Shown: positions 30,650 to 40,908 of the stretch, in pieces
How positions within the stretch are numbered: position 1 is the first letter of the stretch
How the letters are laid out: the number at the start of each line of letters is the position of its first letter
NCBI RefSeq assembly: GCF_018145875.1
Contig: NZ_JAGSSV010000018.1
Span: 1 to 62,915, forward strand
Length of the DNA: 62,915 bases
Direction: 5' to 3'
Source: Marinomonas vulgaris
Lineage (GTDB): Bacteria; Pseudomonadota; Gammaproteobacteria; Pseudomonadales; Marinomonadaceae
Program-made: the position numbers and the translations under genes
Notes under the pieces: model-generated
Told to the model about the DNA's origin: nothing
The model's input: only the letters and a program-made list of their open reading frames with translations
Databases searched by the model: none

Positions 30650-32150
30650 AGGCCTCTATCGCAATTAGCGCCTCTTCTTTATCATCAAAAGAATGCTTAA
30701 CCCCTTGAACATCTTGGTATGTTTCATGACCTTTGCCAGCAATTAACACAATATCATCAGGCGATGCAGACAAAATGGCTTGGGAAATAGCGCGACGCCG
30801 ATCGACTTCAAAACTATAAACCGCTTCTTTCTTAACGCCTGCTAAAGTATCAGCAAAAATCTGCTCAATGGATTCCGTACGTGGATTGTCTGACGTCAAC
30901 CAAACGTGGTCAGCCCATTTAAGCGCCGCCTCCATCATTTCTGGTCGCTTACCTCTGTCTCTATCTCCACCACAACCAAAAACACAAATCACACGGTTTT
31001 TCGAATGAGCTTTTAACGCTTGCAAAGCAAGCGCCAGAGCGTCAGGGGTATGAGCATAATCAATCACCGCCAAGGGTGCATTGGGACGCTGAACTTTCTC
31101 CATTCGACCCGGCGCGCCTTGAAGTAAGGATAAGCCATCGATCAAGGCCTGTTTGTCCACTGTGTCCTGCCACAAACTCGCCACAGCCGCCAAGGCATTT
31201 TGCACATTAAACTGACCCAACAAGGGCAAACATACAGGCGTTCCACCACCTGGATGACAGAGCATAAAACGACACCCAGAGGCATCAAAAGAAAGGTCTT
31301 TTACGAAAAAATCCGCTGAGGTATTGAATACACTGTAATACAAACGCTCAGATTGAGAGCAAGCGGCCGCCATAAAATCCGCATAATCATCATCAAGACA
31401 AATAACCGATTGCTTAACGCTGTCAAAAGCAAACAAACGGCGCTTCGCATGAGCGTAATTCTCCATACCGCCGTGGTAATCAAGATGGTCACGGGATAAG
31501 TTGGAAAAAACAGCCGTTTGAAATGGCACACCCTCTATGCGACCTTGATCAAGCGCATGAGAAGAAGCTTCAAAAGCTACGAAATCAACGCCAGACGCTG
31601 ACATCTTCATTAACGTTTGATGGAGCGACAAAATATCAGGTGTCGTTTGAGTAGCCTCCTTTAAAGAGGACAAAGGACCCACCCCAAAGGTACCCACTAA
31701 GCCACTTTTGCAGCCCAAATTACTCGCCAACTGGGCTATGTAATAACAAATTGACGATTTACCATTCGTGCCAGTAACGGCTACCATGTGAGCCGGCATA
31801 TGACCAAAGTATCTATGCAAACAGGCCACCAAAAGCGCCGCAGGGTCTTGTACAGCAATCAGCTCTATATCATCTCTTTGGACGGAAATGTTCATAGGAA
31901 CAATGGCAAGACGACACCCTAGAGCAACCACATCATCTAGGTAATCCCAGCCGTGAGAAGACACTCCAGGCAAAGCAAAGAAAATACCATATGGATCAAC
32001 TTTACGACTGTCTGTTTCGAGATGCGTGTAAACCTGTGGCGCATCAATGGTAGCGTGTGCACTCATCGCGCTAACATGTCGCTTCACACTATTATTGCCT
32101 GGCAAGCTCGCTACTAACGCGTTTAACTGAGTGCGGGTAAGTTGACTCAT
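30639..32150 (-). CDS. murE: UDP-MurNAc-dipeptide--meso-diaminopimelate ligase
   Basis: A 503-residue Mur ligase. The ATP loop is GTNGKSSICYYIAQL, and the DNPRTE motif near residue 415 is the signature of ligases that add meso-diaminopimelate rather than lysine. KGHETYQ is near the C-terminus. It begins right at the ftsI stop, within the continuous dcw transcript. Confidence 0.97.
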   Translation of the reverse strand: MSQLTRTQLNALVASLPGNNSVKRHVSAMSAHATIDAPQVYTHLETDSRKVDPYGIFFALPGVSSHGWDYLDDVVALGCRLAIVPMNISVQRDDIELIAVQDPAALLVACLHRYFGHMPAHMVAVTGTNGKSSICYYIAQLASNLGCKSGLVGTFGVGPLSSLKEATQTTPDILSLHQTLMKMSASGVDFVAFEASSHALDQGRIEGVPFQTAVFSNLSRDHLDYHGGMENYAHAKRRLFAFDSVKQSVICLDDDYADFMAAACSQSERLYYSVFNTSADFFVKDLSFDASGCRFMLCHPGGGTPVCLPLLGQFNVQNALAAVASLWQDTVDKQALIDGLSLLQGAPGRMEKVQRPNAPLAVIDYAHTPDALALALQALKAHSKNRVICVFGCGGDRDRGKRPEMMEAALKWADHVWLTSDNPRTESIEQIFADTLAGVKKEAVYSFEVDRRRAISQAILSASPDDIVLIAGKGHETYQDVQGVKHSFDDKEEALIAIEAYAN

Positions 32151-33908
32151 TTAGGGCCCCTTCACCACTTGGTAAGGCGTTTTCTTAGCATCCAAACGCA
32201 CTTCCCTTAACCCTTCCGGTAAATCGGGGTAAATATTCAACGTGGTTAAAGCACTTTCCATAACACGGGAAAAAACCGGAGCCGCCACTTCTCCCCCGTA
32301 GTATTCACGCCCTTTAGGGTCATTCACCATAACAACCATCGCCAGCCTTGGGTTTGACGCTGGCGCCACGCCAGCAAACAAAGCAATGTATTGGTCATAT
32401 TCATAGCCTTTCGACCCGACTTTATGTACGGTTCCCGTTTTACCAGCCACTCGATAACCAGGAATTTGCGCTGCTTTACCGGAACCTTTTTGTACCACCG
32501 ACTCCATCATTTTCACTACATCTTGAGCAACTTGATGAGGAATCACTTGCTTGCCATCCGCAGCCACATCTTGTTTAAAAATAGTAACAGGAACACGATA
32601 GCCCCCATTCGCTAAGGTCATATATGCCTGGGCAAGCTGTAAAGTCGACACGGACAAGCCGTAACCATAAGATAAAGTGGCAATTTCCGAAGGGTGCCAT
32701 TTGGGATGAGAAGGCAATACACCAGATGCTTCACCGGGAAAACCGATCCCCACAGCTGAGCCAATGCCTAACTCGTAATCCATATTCCATACCGCATCTT
32801 GCGGCAATGACAGAGCAATTTTTGACGCCCCAACATTGCTGGATTTAATCAAGAGCTTCTCGAAATCCATTTCACCGTAATTCGTTGCATCACGAATTGT
32901 AAAGCGCCCAAAGCGCAAAAAACCAGGCGAGGTATCAATTGTGGTTTCTGTCGTATACTGCCCAGACATGAGCGCGGTGGCGACAGTAAATGGCTTCATC
33001 GTGGAACCAGGTTCGAACAAATCAATCACCGCACGATTTCGCAGTTCTTCGTATTCTAGCTTAGATCGGTCATTAGGGTTGTAAGATGGTTGATTCACCA
33101 TCGCTAAAATCTCACCCGTTTTCACATCTAGAATCACCGCAGATGCAGACGTAGCTCTATGTTCGGTCACAGCAGCCTTAAGCTCACGATAAGCTAAATA
33201 CTGTAACCTTAAATCAATACTTAATTCGATGTTTTCACCAGGATGCTCCGCTTCATCAACACCCACACCGCGAATAATATTGCCCGTTAAATCTTTAACA
33301 TAACGACGTTTACCAGGTTGCCCTTCAAGAGCCTTGTCAAAGGCAAGCTCTATTCCCTCTTGACCCTTATCATCAATATTGGTGAAACCAACAACGTGAG
33401 ACGCGACTTCGGCAGCAGGGTAAAACCGCTTATATTCTTTGGTTTTGGTTACTCCAACCACATTGGCTGCCATAATGGCGTCGGCCTCGTGTGGTGGTAT
33501 TTGACGCCTTAAATACATAAAAGAGCGGGTTTTGTTGCTTTCAAAGCGCTCTTGAAGCCAAGCACGACCCACCCCCATCACTTCTGCTAAACGTTTAATT
33601 TCTTGCTCTGGCCCAAGATCTTGCGAAGGATCCTGTGGCATTTTCCATAAGGCTTTTGGGTTTGCAACAATTGTCCAAGTTGGTGTACTGACTGCTAGAG
33701 GCTCGCCACGTCGATCAAGAATCATTCCCCGTGTCGCAGGGATAGACTCGGTTCTTACTGCACGCATCTCGCCCTGATTCTGCAGAAACGCCTTGTCTAC
33801 GACCGTTAAATAAAACAAGCGGCCACCAGCCACAAGAAATAATAATAGAGCGATACCATACACGAATGCATAGCGCCATTTTCGGGGAGTGTGGACAGTA
33901 TTTTCCAT
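32151..33908 (-). CDS. ftsI: peptidoglycan D,D-transpeptidase FtsI (PBP3)
   Basis: A 585-residue class B penicillin-binding protein that cross-links septal peptidoglycan. One membrane anchor lies at about residues 13-33. The pedestal domain follows, and the transpeptidase has SxxK in PGSTMKPF, SSN in LIKSSNVGASK and KTGT near residue 490. It lies 2 nt after ftsL and is the partner of FtsW. Confidence 0.97.
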   Translation of the reverse strand: MENTVHTPRKWRYAFVYGIALLLFLVAGGRLFYLTVVDKAFLQNQGEMRAVRTESIPATRGMILDRRGEPLAVSTPTWTIVANPKALWKMPQDPSQDLGPEQEIKRLAEVMGVGRAWLQERFESNKTRSFMYLRRQIPPHEADAIMAANVVGVTKTKEYKRFYPAAEVASHVVGFTNIDDKGQEGIELAFDKALEGQPGKRRYVKDLTGNIIRGVGVDEAEHPGENIELSIDLRLQYLAYRELKAAVTEHRATSASAVILDVKTGEILAMVNQPSYNPNDRSKLEYEELRNRAVIDLFEPGSTMKPFTVATALMSGQYTTETTIDTSPGFLRFGRFTIRDATNYGEMDFEKLLIKSSNVGASKIALSLPQDAVWNMDYELGIGSAVGIGFPGEASGVLPSHPKWHPSEIATLSYGYGLSVSTLQLAQAYMTLANGGYRVPVTIFKQDVAADGKQVIPHQVAQDVVKMMESVVQKGSGKAAQIPGYRVAGKTGTVHKVGSKGYEYDQYIALFAGVAPASNPRLAMVVMVNDPKGREYYGGEVAAPVFSRVMESALTTLNIYPDLPEGLREVRLDAKKTPYQVVKGP

Positions 33909-33910
33909 TG

Positions 33911-34189
33911 TTATGGCTTCACTATTATAAGTTCATCTTGGGTAGGAGCATGCATATTCAAGTCTTTAATCGCTGCTTGCTCTAAGCGGCTTGGTTGAGT
34001 CAACGCACTTTGCTCAAGAAGCAGTTGCCCCCACTTCACCTCGTACGCCACCTCATCTTTTTTTAATGTTTGAAGATAAGAAAAGTCTTTCCTAAAATCA
34101 TAAACTTGAACCACCACTGAGATAGAAACCAACACCAGAGATAATACGCCAATCAAAAACACAATCGGCGAGACAGGCGTTTTACTCAC
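33911..34189 (-). CDS. ftsL: cell division protein FtsL
   Basis: A 92-residue bitopic protein with a hydrophobic helix at about residues 8-29 and a periplasmic coiled coil that pairs with FtsB and FtsQ. Sequence conservation in this family is low. The call rests on size, topology and position between rsmH (8-nt overlap) and ftsI. Confidence 0.92.
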   Translation of the reverse strand: MSKTPVSPIVFLIGVLSLVLVSISVVVQVYDFRKDFSYLQTLKKDEVAYEVKWGQLLLEQSALTQPSRLEQAAIKDLNMHAPTQDELIIVKP

Positions 34190-35120
34190 TTACTCGCTCC
34201 AACACGCGTAAAACCGCACTGCGTGAGCGAACGTTGTCGCTAACCTCAGATTGAGAAGGCTTAATTGCTTTGCCAATTGTTTTGAATTTGATGTCTAAAT
34301 GCGCATTTTGAATAGGCAAGTGTCGTGGCAACTCAGGCCCTTTCGCCTTAAGTTTCATAAATCGCTTCACCATTCGATCTTCTAAAGAATGAAAACTGAT
34401 CACCGCTAGCCTACCGCCAACCTTAAGCGCTTGTGCCGCAGCCTCAAGACCGACTTCCAAGTCTCCCAGTTCGTTATTAATATGTATGCGAATACCCTGA
34501 AAAGCACGAGTCGCGGGGTTTTTGCCTTTCTCCCAAGCGGGGTTAGCTTCAGCAACAATTTTGGACAGCTGCAAGGTAGTCAAAATGGGAGTGTGAGCAC
34601 GGTACTCACAAATTGCTCTTGCGATACGTCGAGAAAACCGCTCTTCGCCAAATTGATACATAACGTCAGCCATATCTTTTTCACTGACTGTGGCGATCCA
34701 TTCAGCCGCGCTTTGTCCCTTGTCAGGATTCATACGCATATCTAAAGGCCCGTCATTCATAAAACTGAAACCACGTTCAGCATCATCAATCTGGGGAGAG
34801 GAAACACCCAGATCCATCATGACACCATCGACCTTATCAACACCAAATACGTTGGCAATGTGCTCTGACATGGTCGCAAAACTGTCTTGCACAATAGAAA
34901 ATCGCCCATCTTCCTGCTCAAGAGCACGACCATAAGAAATGGCCACAGGATCTTTGTCAAATCCAAGTAAGCGCCCTTTTTCAAGTCGATCCAAAACCAA
35001 ACGCGTATGCCCGCCTCGACCAAATGTGCCATCAACATAAAGTCCATTTTTGTCGGTCACCAGCATATCAACGGATTCATTCAGCATGACACTTATATGC
35101 TCTGCCATCGTTTTTGTCAT
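34182..35120 (-). CDS. rsmH: 16S rRNA (cytosine-1402-N4)-methyltransferase
   Basis: A 312-residue SAM-dependent methyltransferase acting on C1402 in the P site of the small subunit. The family motifs GTFGRGGHTR, DLGVSSPQID, GFSFMNDGPLDMRM and ISFHSLEDRMVKRF are in order. ATG overlaps the mraZ stop as ATGA. A second ATG four codons on would give the family's shorter N-terminus. Confidence 0.97.
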   Translation of the reverse strand: MTKTMAEHISVMLNESVDMLVTDKNGLYVDGTFGRGGHTRLVLDRLEKGRLLGFDKDPVAISYGRALEQEDGRFSIVQDSFATMSEHIANVFGVDKVDGVMMDLGVSSPQIDDAERGFSFMNDGPLDMRMNPDKGQSAAEWIATVSEKDMADVMYQFGEERFSRRIARAICEYRAHTPILTTLQLSKIVAEANPAWEKGKNPATRAFQGIRIHINNELGDLEVGLEAAAQALKVGGRLAVISFHSLEDRMVKRFMKLKAKGPELPRHLPIQNAHLDIKFKTIGKAIKPSQSEVSDNVRSRSAVLRVLERVSE

Positions 35121-35572
35121 AAAGAAATATCCATCATGGTTTCTGTTTGTAAGTCCCCAAGCGCATCTTGGGATAAATAATCATCACGCTGAGCTTCCCA
35201 CTCATCATGACTCCAAATTTCTAGTTTTTTACCCTGACCGAGTAAGGTCACTTTTTTATCCAAGCGGGCAAAGTCACGTAAGGGCGCGGGTAACAAAATA
35301 CGTCCCGCTTTGTCGACTTCTAAATCCGTTGCATGACCTACCAGCAATCGCTGAAGGCGTCGTGCCTGGGGCTGAAAAGTAGGTAATTTATCGAGCTTTT
35401 GCTGAATTAACTCCCACTCACATAAGGGGTAAAGCAGCAAACATCGAGAAATAGGATCAATTGTTACTACCACTCCATCTTCATCGTATTGAGCCAACTC
35501 ATCGCGACAGCGTGCCGGAAGCGACATTCGCCCCTTTGCATCTACGCTGACTTGATGAATTCCTCTAAACAC
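35117..35572 (-). CDS. mraZ: transcriptional regulator MraZ
   Basis: A 151-residue AbrB-like protein with two SpoVT-AbrB folds, the DNA-binding repressor of its own dcw operon. Conserved DAKGRMSLPARCRDEL and DKAGRILLPAPLRDFA are at matching points of the two halves. GTG at 35572 gives the family start FRG and has GGGA 7 nt upstream. A GTG two codons earlier is too close to that site. Three spaced boxes upstream are the probable operator. Confidence 0.95.
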   Translation of the reverse strand: MFRGIHQVSVDAKGRMSLPARCRDELAQYDEDGVVVTIDPISRCLLLYPLCEWELIQQKLDKLPTFQPQARRLQRLLVGHATDLEVDKAGRILLPAPLRDFARLDKKVTLLGQGKKLEIWSHDEWEAQRDDYLSQDALGDLQTETMMDISL

Positions 35573-35578
35573 GACCAC

Positions 35579-35606
35579 ATCCCACTTATCGGCACTTTAT
35601 CCCACA
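35579..35606 (-). promoter_or_regulatory. MraZ operator boxes
   Basis: On the minus strand GTGGG, GTGCC and GTGGG begin exactly 10 bp apart (35605, 35595, 35585), each followed by an A/T-rich gap. This matches the TGGG-type direct repeats bound by MraZ in E. coli. The middle box is degenerate. The last box contains the GGGA that serves as the mraZ ribosome binding site. Confidence 0.75.
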
Positions 35607-35625
35607 ATTTAACACTTTTAGAAAA

Positions 35626-35654
35626 ATTAGTAAAAAGATTGACCGTATACTCAA
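35626..35654 (-). promoter_or_regulatory. candidate promoter of mraZ and the dcw operon
   Basis: TTGAGT, a 17-nt spacer and ACTAAT lie on the minus strand between the rnpB terminator and the MraZ boxes. The -10 is only a fair match, but the spacing and position are as expected. Confidence 0.45.
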
Positions 35655-35664
35655 AAAAAAGACA

Positions 35665-35701
35665 CAAAAAAACCGCTGTCGAAACCATCGATAGCGGCTT
35701 A
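35665..35701 (-). terminator. terminator of rnpB
   Basis: On the minus strand AAGCCGCTATCG pairs with CGACAGCGG around ATGGTTT, followed by seven T. It lies about 65 nt past the 3' end of mature RNase P RNA and upstream of the mraZ promoter. Confidence 0.85.
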
Positions 35702-35766
35702 TGAATATCATCTAGGACTTGCACTCAATGAAAGAGAAATACAAATACAAATAGGGAATAAAAAAA

Positions 35767-36112
35767 GCAAGTTGGCCGATAAGCCGGGTTCTGTCGTGGA
35801 CAGTCATTCATCTAATCCGTACATCACTGCACGTCTCTAGCAACCTACCCGAACTCAGCGCGGGTCACGCCAAAGAGTTCCTATTTGGTCTTGCTTCAAG
35901 TGGGGTTTACCTTGCCACGAACTGTTGCCAGTCGCGCGGTGCGCTCTTACCGCACCATTTCAACCTTACCGGCAGTAAACTGCTTAGGCGGTGTATTTTC
36001 TGCTGCACTTTCCGTAGGCTCACGCCCCCCAGGCGTTACCTGGCACTTTACCCTGCGAAGCCCGGACTTTCCTCCCCCTCTTACGAGGCGGCGACTGCCT
36101 AGCCAACTTGCG
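35767..36112 (-). ncRNA. rnpB: RNase P RNA (class A)
   Basis: The catalytic RNA that trims 5' leaders of tRNA precursors. The minus strand holds the conserved blocks GAGGAAAGTCCGGGC, GCCAGGTAACGCCTGGG, GGTGCGGTAAGAGCGCACCG, CCAAATAGG and the 3' ACAGAACCCGGCTTAT. Ends GCAAGTTGGC and GGCCAACTTGC pair to form P1, which sets the limits given. Length of about 346 nt is normal for a gammaproteobacterium. Position just before mraZ matches Pseudomonas. Confidence 0.96.
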
Positions 36113-36118
36113 AGGCGC

Positions 36119-36147
36119 ATATTACGCATCTATTAAAGCAATAACAA
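36119..36147 (-). promoter_or_regulatory. rnpB promoter
   Basis: TTGTTA, 17 nt, then TAATAT on the minus strand, followed by the GC-rich discriminator GCGCCTC. The predicted start of transcription falls at about 36112, the 5' end of the P1 stem. Confidence 0.7.
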
Positions 36148-36181
36148 GACCTTTATGGACAACACGTAAAATTGCCCTTGA

Positions 36182-37489
36182 TTACACTAATGGCAACTGA
36201 AAACATACTTCTAAACCACCCTGCTCGCGGTTTTTTGCGGTAATTTTGCCTTTATGGGCACGAATGATTCGCTGCGAAATGGTTAAACCTACTCCAAAGC
36301 CACCACTGTTGGCTTCTCGCGCTTCGGAAGAGCGATAAAAGGCATGGAATATTTTTTCTAGCTTATCGTCAGACACACCAGGGCCATTATCACGAACATA
36401 GATATGGGCGTAACCTGACTTCTCCTGTGTTTCTAATTCAATCACTCCTCCACACCCTGCGTAAAAGCAGGCATTTCGCAAGACATTTTCAATCGCATGA
36501 CGCAATTGCAGTGGGTCACCCAAAATAGTCTTAGGTAAAGAGCCTATTTTTGATACAGAAATCCCTTTAAGCTGGCTTTCAAAACTCACATCCGCAACAA
36601 TTTCGTCCAACCAACACTGCAAATCAACCTCCTCTTTCAAAAGAGACGCAGCCTCTAACCGACTCAAGGTCAATACCTGACCAATCAATTCATCTAACTC
36701 ATGCAACTCAGTACGAATCCGACACAAATATCCTTTCTGTGCATCGCTACCGTGCTTGTCCTCCGCAATTGTCAAAGCCACCTCTATCCTTGCTAGAGGG
36801 GTTCTAAGCTCATGAGACACATCACGCATCAAACGCTCCTTGGATGACAAGAGCGTTTCGATCCTTACCGCCATTTCATTGAACTCGAGCGCCAACTTAC
36901 CCACTGCGTCACTTCGTCGCGCAAGTTTATTATCGACGCGAGCAGCCATATCACCTTGACCAAAAGATCGCGCTACACGCTGCAATTTTAGTAAGGGCCC
37001 CAGCAACCAATAAGCCAGCACGCCACTTGACACAAGCAAACCCAATAAAGAAAAACCAACCACCACCTCGGGCGCTAATGAGTTAATCTCAGGATTAGGT
37101 TTAAAAATCAGCAAATATTGAATGTTATTTCCGCCAATCACTTGAATAAACTGACTGTGTAAGAAATCCGCTGATGGCCTTCCGGCAACACTCGGGGCAT
37201 TTTGCTCTCTAAAATTTCGCGGTAAAGACTTAAGGAGAGAGCTGCCATTTTCTTGATACAAATAAATAGTGCCAGATAAACGCTTTTCTGCTTTTTTAGT
37301 TTCTTCTTGTAATGATGTTAAGCCAAACTTCTCATAACCCGCAACCAGCTGAACACCGACATCACCGAGCACATCAGCTGAGACCTGATTGCGTTTCTGG
37401 ATAAACTGAACCATACCCAAACCAATACTTACCACTACAATATTGGAGAGCAACACCACCAGAAAAACACGCAGAAAAGTATTTTTCAT
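36182..37489 (-). CDS. CpxA-like sensor histidine kinase
   Basis: A 435-residue inner-membrane kinase. Membrane helices at about residues 7-30 and 140-163 flank a periplasmic sensor of about 110 residues, followed by HAMP and a HisKA domain with the phosphorylated H226 in SHELRTPLAR. The ATPase part has N (ENVLRNACFYAG), DNGPGV and GGFGVGLTI boxes. It resembles E. coli CpxA through the kinase core. The sensor domain is too divergent to name a signal. It follows its regulator gene by 6 nt. No CpxP-like gene is adjacent. Confidence 0.88.
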   Translation of the reverse strand: MKNTFLRVFLVVLLSNIVVVSIGLGMVQFIQKRNQVSADVLGDVGVQLVAGYEKFGLTSLQEETKKAEKRLSGTIYLYQENGSSLLKSLPRNFREQNAPSVAGRPSADFLHSQFIQVIGGNNIQYLLIFKPNPEINSLAPEVVVGFSLLGLLVSSGVLAYWLLGPLLKLQRVARSFGQGDMAARVDNKLARRSDAVGKLALEFNEMAVRIETLLSSKERLMRDVSHELRTPLARIEVALTIAEDKHGSDAQKGYLCRIRTELHELDELIGQVLTLSRLEAASLLKEEVDLQCWLDEIVADVSFESQLKGISVSKIGSLPKTILGDPLQLRHAIENVLRNACFYAGCGGVIELETQEKSGYAHIYVRDNGPGVSDDKLEKIFHAFYRSSEAREANSGGFGVGLTISQRIIRAHKGKITAKNREQGGLEVCFQLPLV

Positions 37490-37495
37490 AAACCG

Positions 37496-38194
37496 TTAAG
37501 CATCCTGTTCATCTGATACGAATATGTAACCAACACCGCGAACCGTTTTAATTCTTGGATCACCATTGTCTAAATTGCCAATTTTCTTTCGAAGATTACT
37601 GATGTGCATATCTAAACTGCGGTCATACATGGTCAACTTGCGACCTAACGCTTTCTCTGAAAGCTCCTGTTTCGTCAATACTTGCCCTGGTGCCATCAAC
37701 ATGCATTCAAGCAAGGTATATTCCGATGTCGTCAATTCGACCAACTCACCCTCTAAATAGACAGTACGATCTTTACGGCGCAACAACACACCAGAAAGCT
37801 CGATATTCGCTGTCGGATCATCTTCACGCTCTTGGCTGGCTCTACGCAATATCGCTTTGATTCGTGCCAGCAACTCACGTGGGTTAAAGGGCTTGGAAAG
37901 GTAATCGTCTGCTCCCATTTCCAACCCAAGAATTCTATCTATATCATCACCTTTTGCTGTAAGCATAATGACAGGAACCGCACTTTTGTTACGAATTTGT
38001 TTGAGGGTCTCAAAACCATCAAGCTCCGGCATCATCACATCTAGAATAATAATATCTGGTGAACTGACGGCCATAAGCTCTAAAGCTTCACGCCCATTCC
38101 ATGCATGAATTACTTCATAGCCTTCACCGTCGAAATATTCTTTTATCAAGTCCGACAAACGCGCATCATCATCAGCCAATAGCAACTTAACCAT
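37496..38194 (-). CDS. CpxR-like response regulator (OmpR family)
   Basis: A 232-residue regulator. The receiver has the acidic DDD at 8-10, phosphoacceptor D52 and KPF, followed by an OmpR/PhoB winged helix with TTSEYTLLECML. The C-terminal stretch RKLTMYDRSLDMHISNLRKK is very close to CpxR of E. coli, making an envelope-stress role likely but unproven. ATG at 38194 is chosen because GAGG lies 8 nt before it and the family starts there. It is paired with the downstream kinase. Confidence 0.9.
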   Translation of the reverse strand: MVKLLLADDDARLSDLIKEYFDGEGYEVIHAWNGREALELMAVSSPDIIILDVMMPELDGFETLKQIRNKSAVPVIMLTAKGDDIDRILGLEMGADDYLSKPFNPRELLARIKAILRRASQEREDDPTANIELSGVLLRRKDRTVYLEGELVELTTSEYTLLECMLMAPGQVLTKQELSEKALGRKLTMYDRSLDMHISNLRKKIGNLDNGDPRIKTVRGVGYIFVSDEQDA

Positions 38195-38252
38195 ATAGAT
38201 ATCCTCATATTCATTCATGTTTAGCAGGCAACTAACATCACTACCATTCAAT

Positions 38253-38307
38253 TGTAAATATTACAGCAGGGGCGAAATTCTCCCGCCCCTCTTTTCACTC
38301 TATTTAC
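38253..38307 (-). promoter_or_regulatory. candidate regulatory region of the cpxRA-like operon
   Basis: The 150 bp before the regulator gene hold a palindrome TGTAAATATTACA (38253-38265), a GC-rich hairpin AGGGGCG/CGCCCCT (38270-38291) and, on the minus strand, GTAAA-TAGA-GTGAA (38294-38307), which resembles a CpxR box (paired GTAAA). Autoregulation is an inference. Confidence 0.35.
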
Positions 38308-38347
38308 AAAGAATGCTAAGATGGTGAACTTAACGCCCAATATAAAC

Positions 38348-38374
38348 AAAAAAAGCCGCAAATTTGCGGCTTTT
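38348..38374 (-). terminator. terminator downstream of purA
   Basis: AAGCCGCAAATTTGCGGCTT is a near-perfect hairpin with an A run before and T run after. It lies 20 nt past the purA stop on the minus strand and isolates the two-component operon. Confidence 0.9.
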
Positions 38375-38393
38375 CCAACAACTAAACAAGCAC

Positions 38394-39707
<1,314 letters not shown>

Positions 39708-39729
39708 TTAGATTGTTCTTAAAGAAAGT

Positions 39730-40908
39730 CTAGCTTTGAACTGGCACTAATTGCCAAGCTCCATCGACGAAATCCAACTTAAATTCAGCATCTTCAGCAC
39801 AGAAATCATCCAAGCCTTCTACTACTCGATACCCCTCACTTCGTAAGGAGTTAACTTTTTGCCAAAGCGCTTCATTTGAGCAAATTGGCGATAAAACTGT
39901 TTTTGGCTTGGTAACCACCACATCAGCTAACGCAACAAGTGCTTTAACGTCGGTACTAAAGCCTGTAGCTGGACGAGAGCGACCAAACACCTGACCAATA
40001 TTGTTATATCGTCCGCCACGAGCAATGGCATTACCGTGACCAGGCACATAGGCAGCAAAGATGACGCCCGTGTGGTAACTGTATGAAACTAAATCACTCA
40101 AGTCGAAATGCCATCCGACATTTGGGAAACGCAAAGAAATACAGTCACTTACGTCCTTTAGTAAAACAATCGCATCGTGAATGGAATCATTCACATCACC
40201 CAACAAAGCTTCTGCTTGCATGAGCACTTCTTTACCACCACACAATCGCGGCAAGCCTCTCAGCCATTGCTTTTGGGCAGCACTTAAATAACTTAAGCCA
40301 CCTACATAACGGTCCAGCTCAGGCAAATCTTTTGCTTTATAAAGTTCAATAAGCTTTGCTTCTTGATGCGCATCTAAACCACAAGCAGAAAGCACACCGC
40401 TAACAACATCAACGTGACCAAGATCTAAGACCAGATCCGACAGACCAGCGGTAAAGAGTGTTTCTAACATCAAGGACAAGACTTCAATATCACTTTCAAC
40501 GCTACCATGCCCATACACTTCTGCACCTAATTGAATAGGACTGCGCGTACCATCTAAACCGGACGGCGTTGTTCTTAATACGCTGCCACAATAGCTCAAA
40601 CGCTCAACTCGATTGTTTTTGAGACAGTGAGCATCAATACGGGCAACTTGGGAGGTGAAGTCTGCACGAATACCTAAAAGGCGACCGGATAACTGGTCTA
40701 TCACTTTAAAGGTTTCAATCTCTAGGTCCGAGCCAGCGCCCGTAAGAAGGGAATCCAAGTACTCTAAAAGAGGTGGTATTACTAATTGGTACCCCCAACT
40801 TTCATGAAGATCAAGCAGGGTTCTTCTTAGATGTTCGATTTTCGCGGCCTGCTCAGGCAGAGCCTCATCAACACCTTCAGGAAGCAGCCAACGGTCTGCT
40901 AATGTCAT
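39730..40908 (-). CDS. hisZ: ATP phosphoribosyltransferase regulatory subunit
   Basis: A 392-residue paralogue of histidyl-tRNA synthetase that cannot charge tRNA but forms the active complex with short-form HisG, the first enzyme of histidine synthesis. Class II motif 2-like and motif 3-like (GGRYNNIGQVFGRSRPATGFS) regions remain, and the anticodon-binding domain is missing. Its ATG overlaps the end of a decayed DUF2065 frame as TAATG. The hisZ-purA pair beside hflC is also found in Pseudomonas. Confidence 0.93.
   Translation of the reverse strand: MTLADRWLLPEGVDEALPEQAAKIEHLRRTLLDLHESWGYQLVIPPLLEYLDSLLTGAGSDLEIETFKVIDQLSGRLLGIRADFTSQVARIDAHCLKNNRVERLSYCGSVLRTTPSGLDGTRSPIQLGAEVYGHGSVESDIEVLSLMLETLFTAGLSDLVLDLGHVDVVSGVLSACGLDAHQEAKLIELYKAKDLPELDRYVGGLSYLSAAQKQWLRGLPRLCGGKEVLMQAEALLGDVNDSIHDAIVLLKDVSDCISLRFPNVGWHFDLSDLVSYSYHTGVIFAAYVPGHGNAIARGGRYNNIGQVFGRSRPATGFSTDVKALVALADVVVTKPKTVLSPICSNEALWQKVNSLRSEGYRVVEGLDDFCAEDAEFKLDFVDGAWQLVPVQS

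Noticed and set aside
35885..36136. 83-residue open frame on the plus strand
   Set aside because: It lies antisense within RNase P RNA and has no family resemblance.
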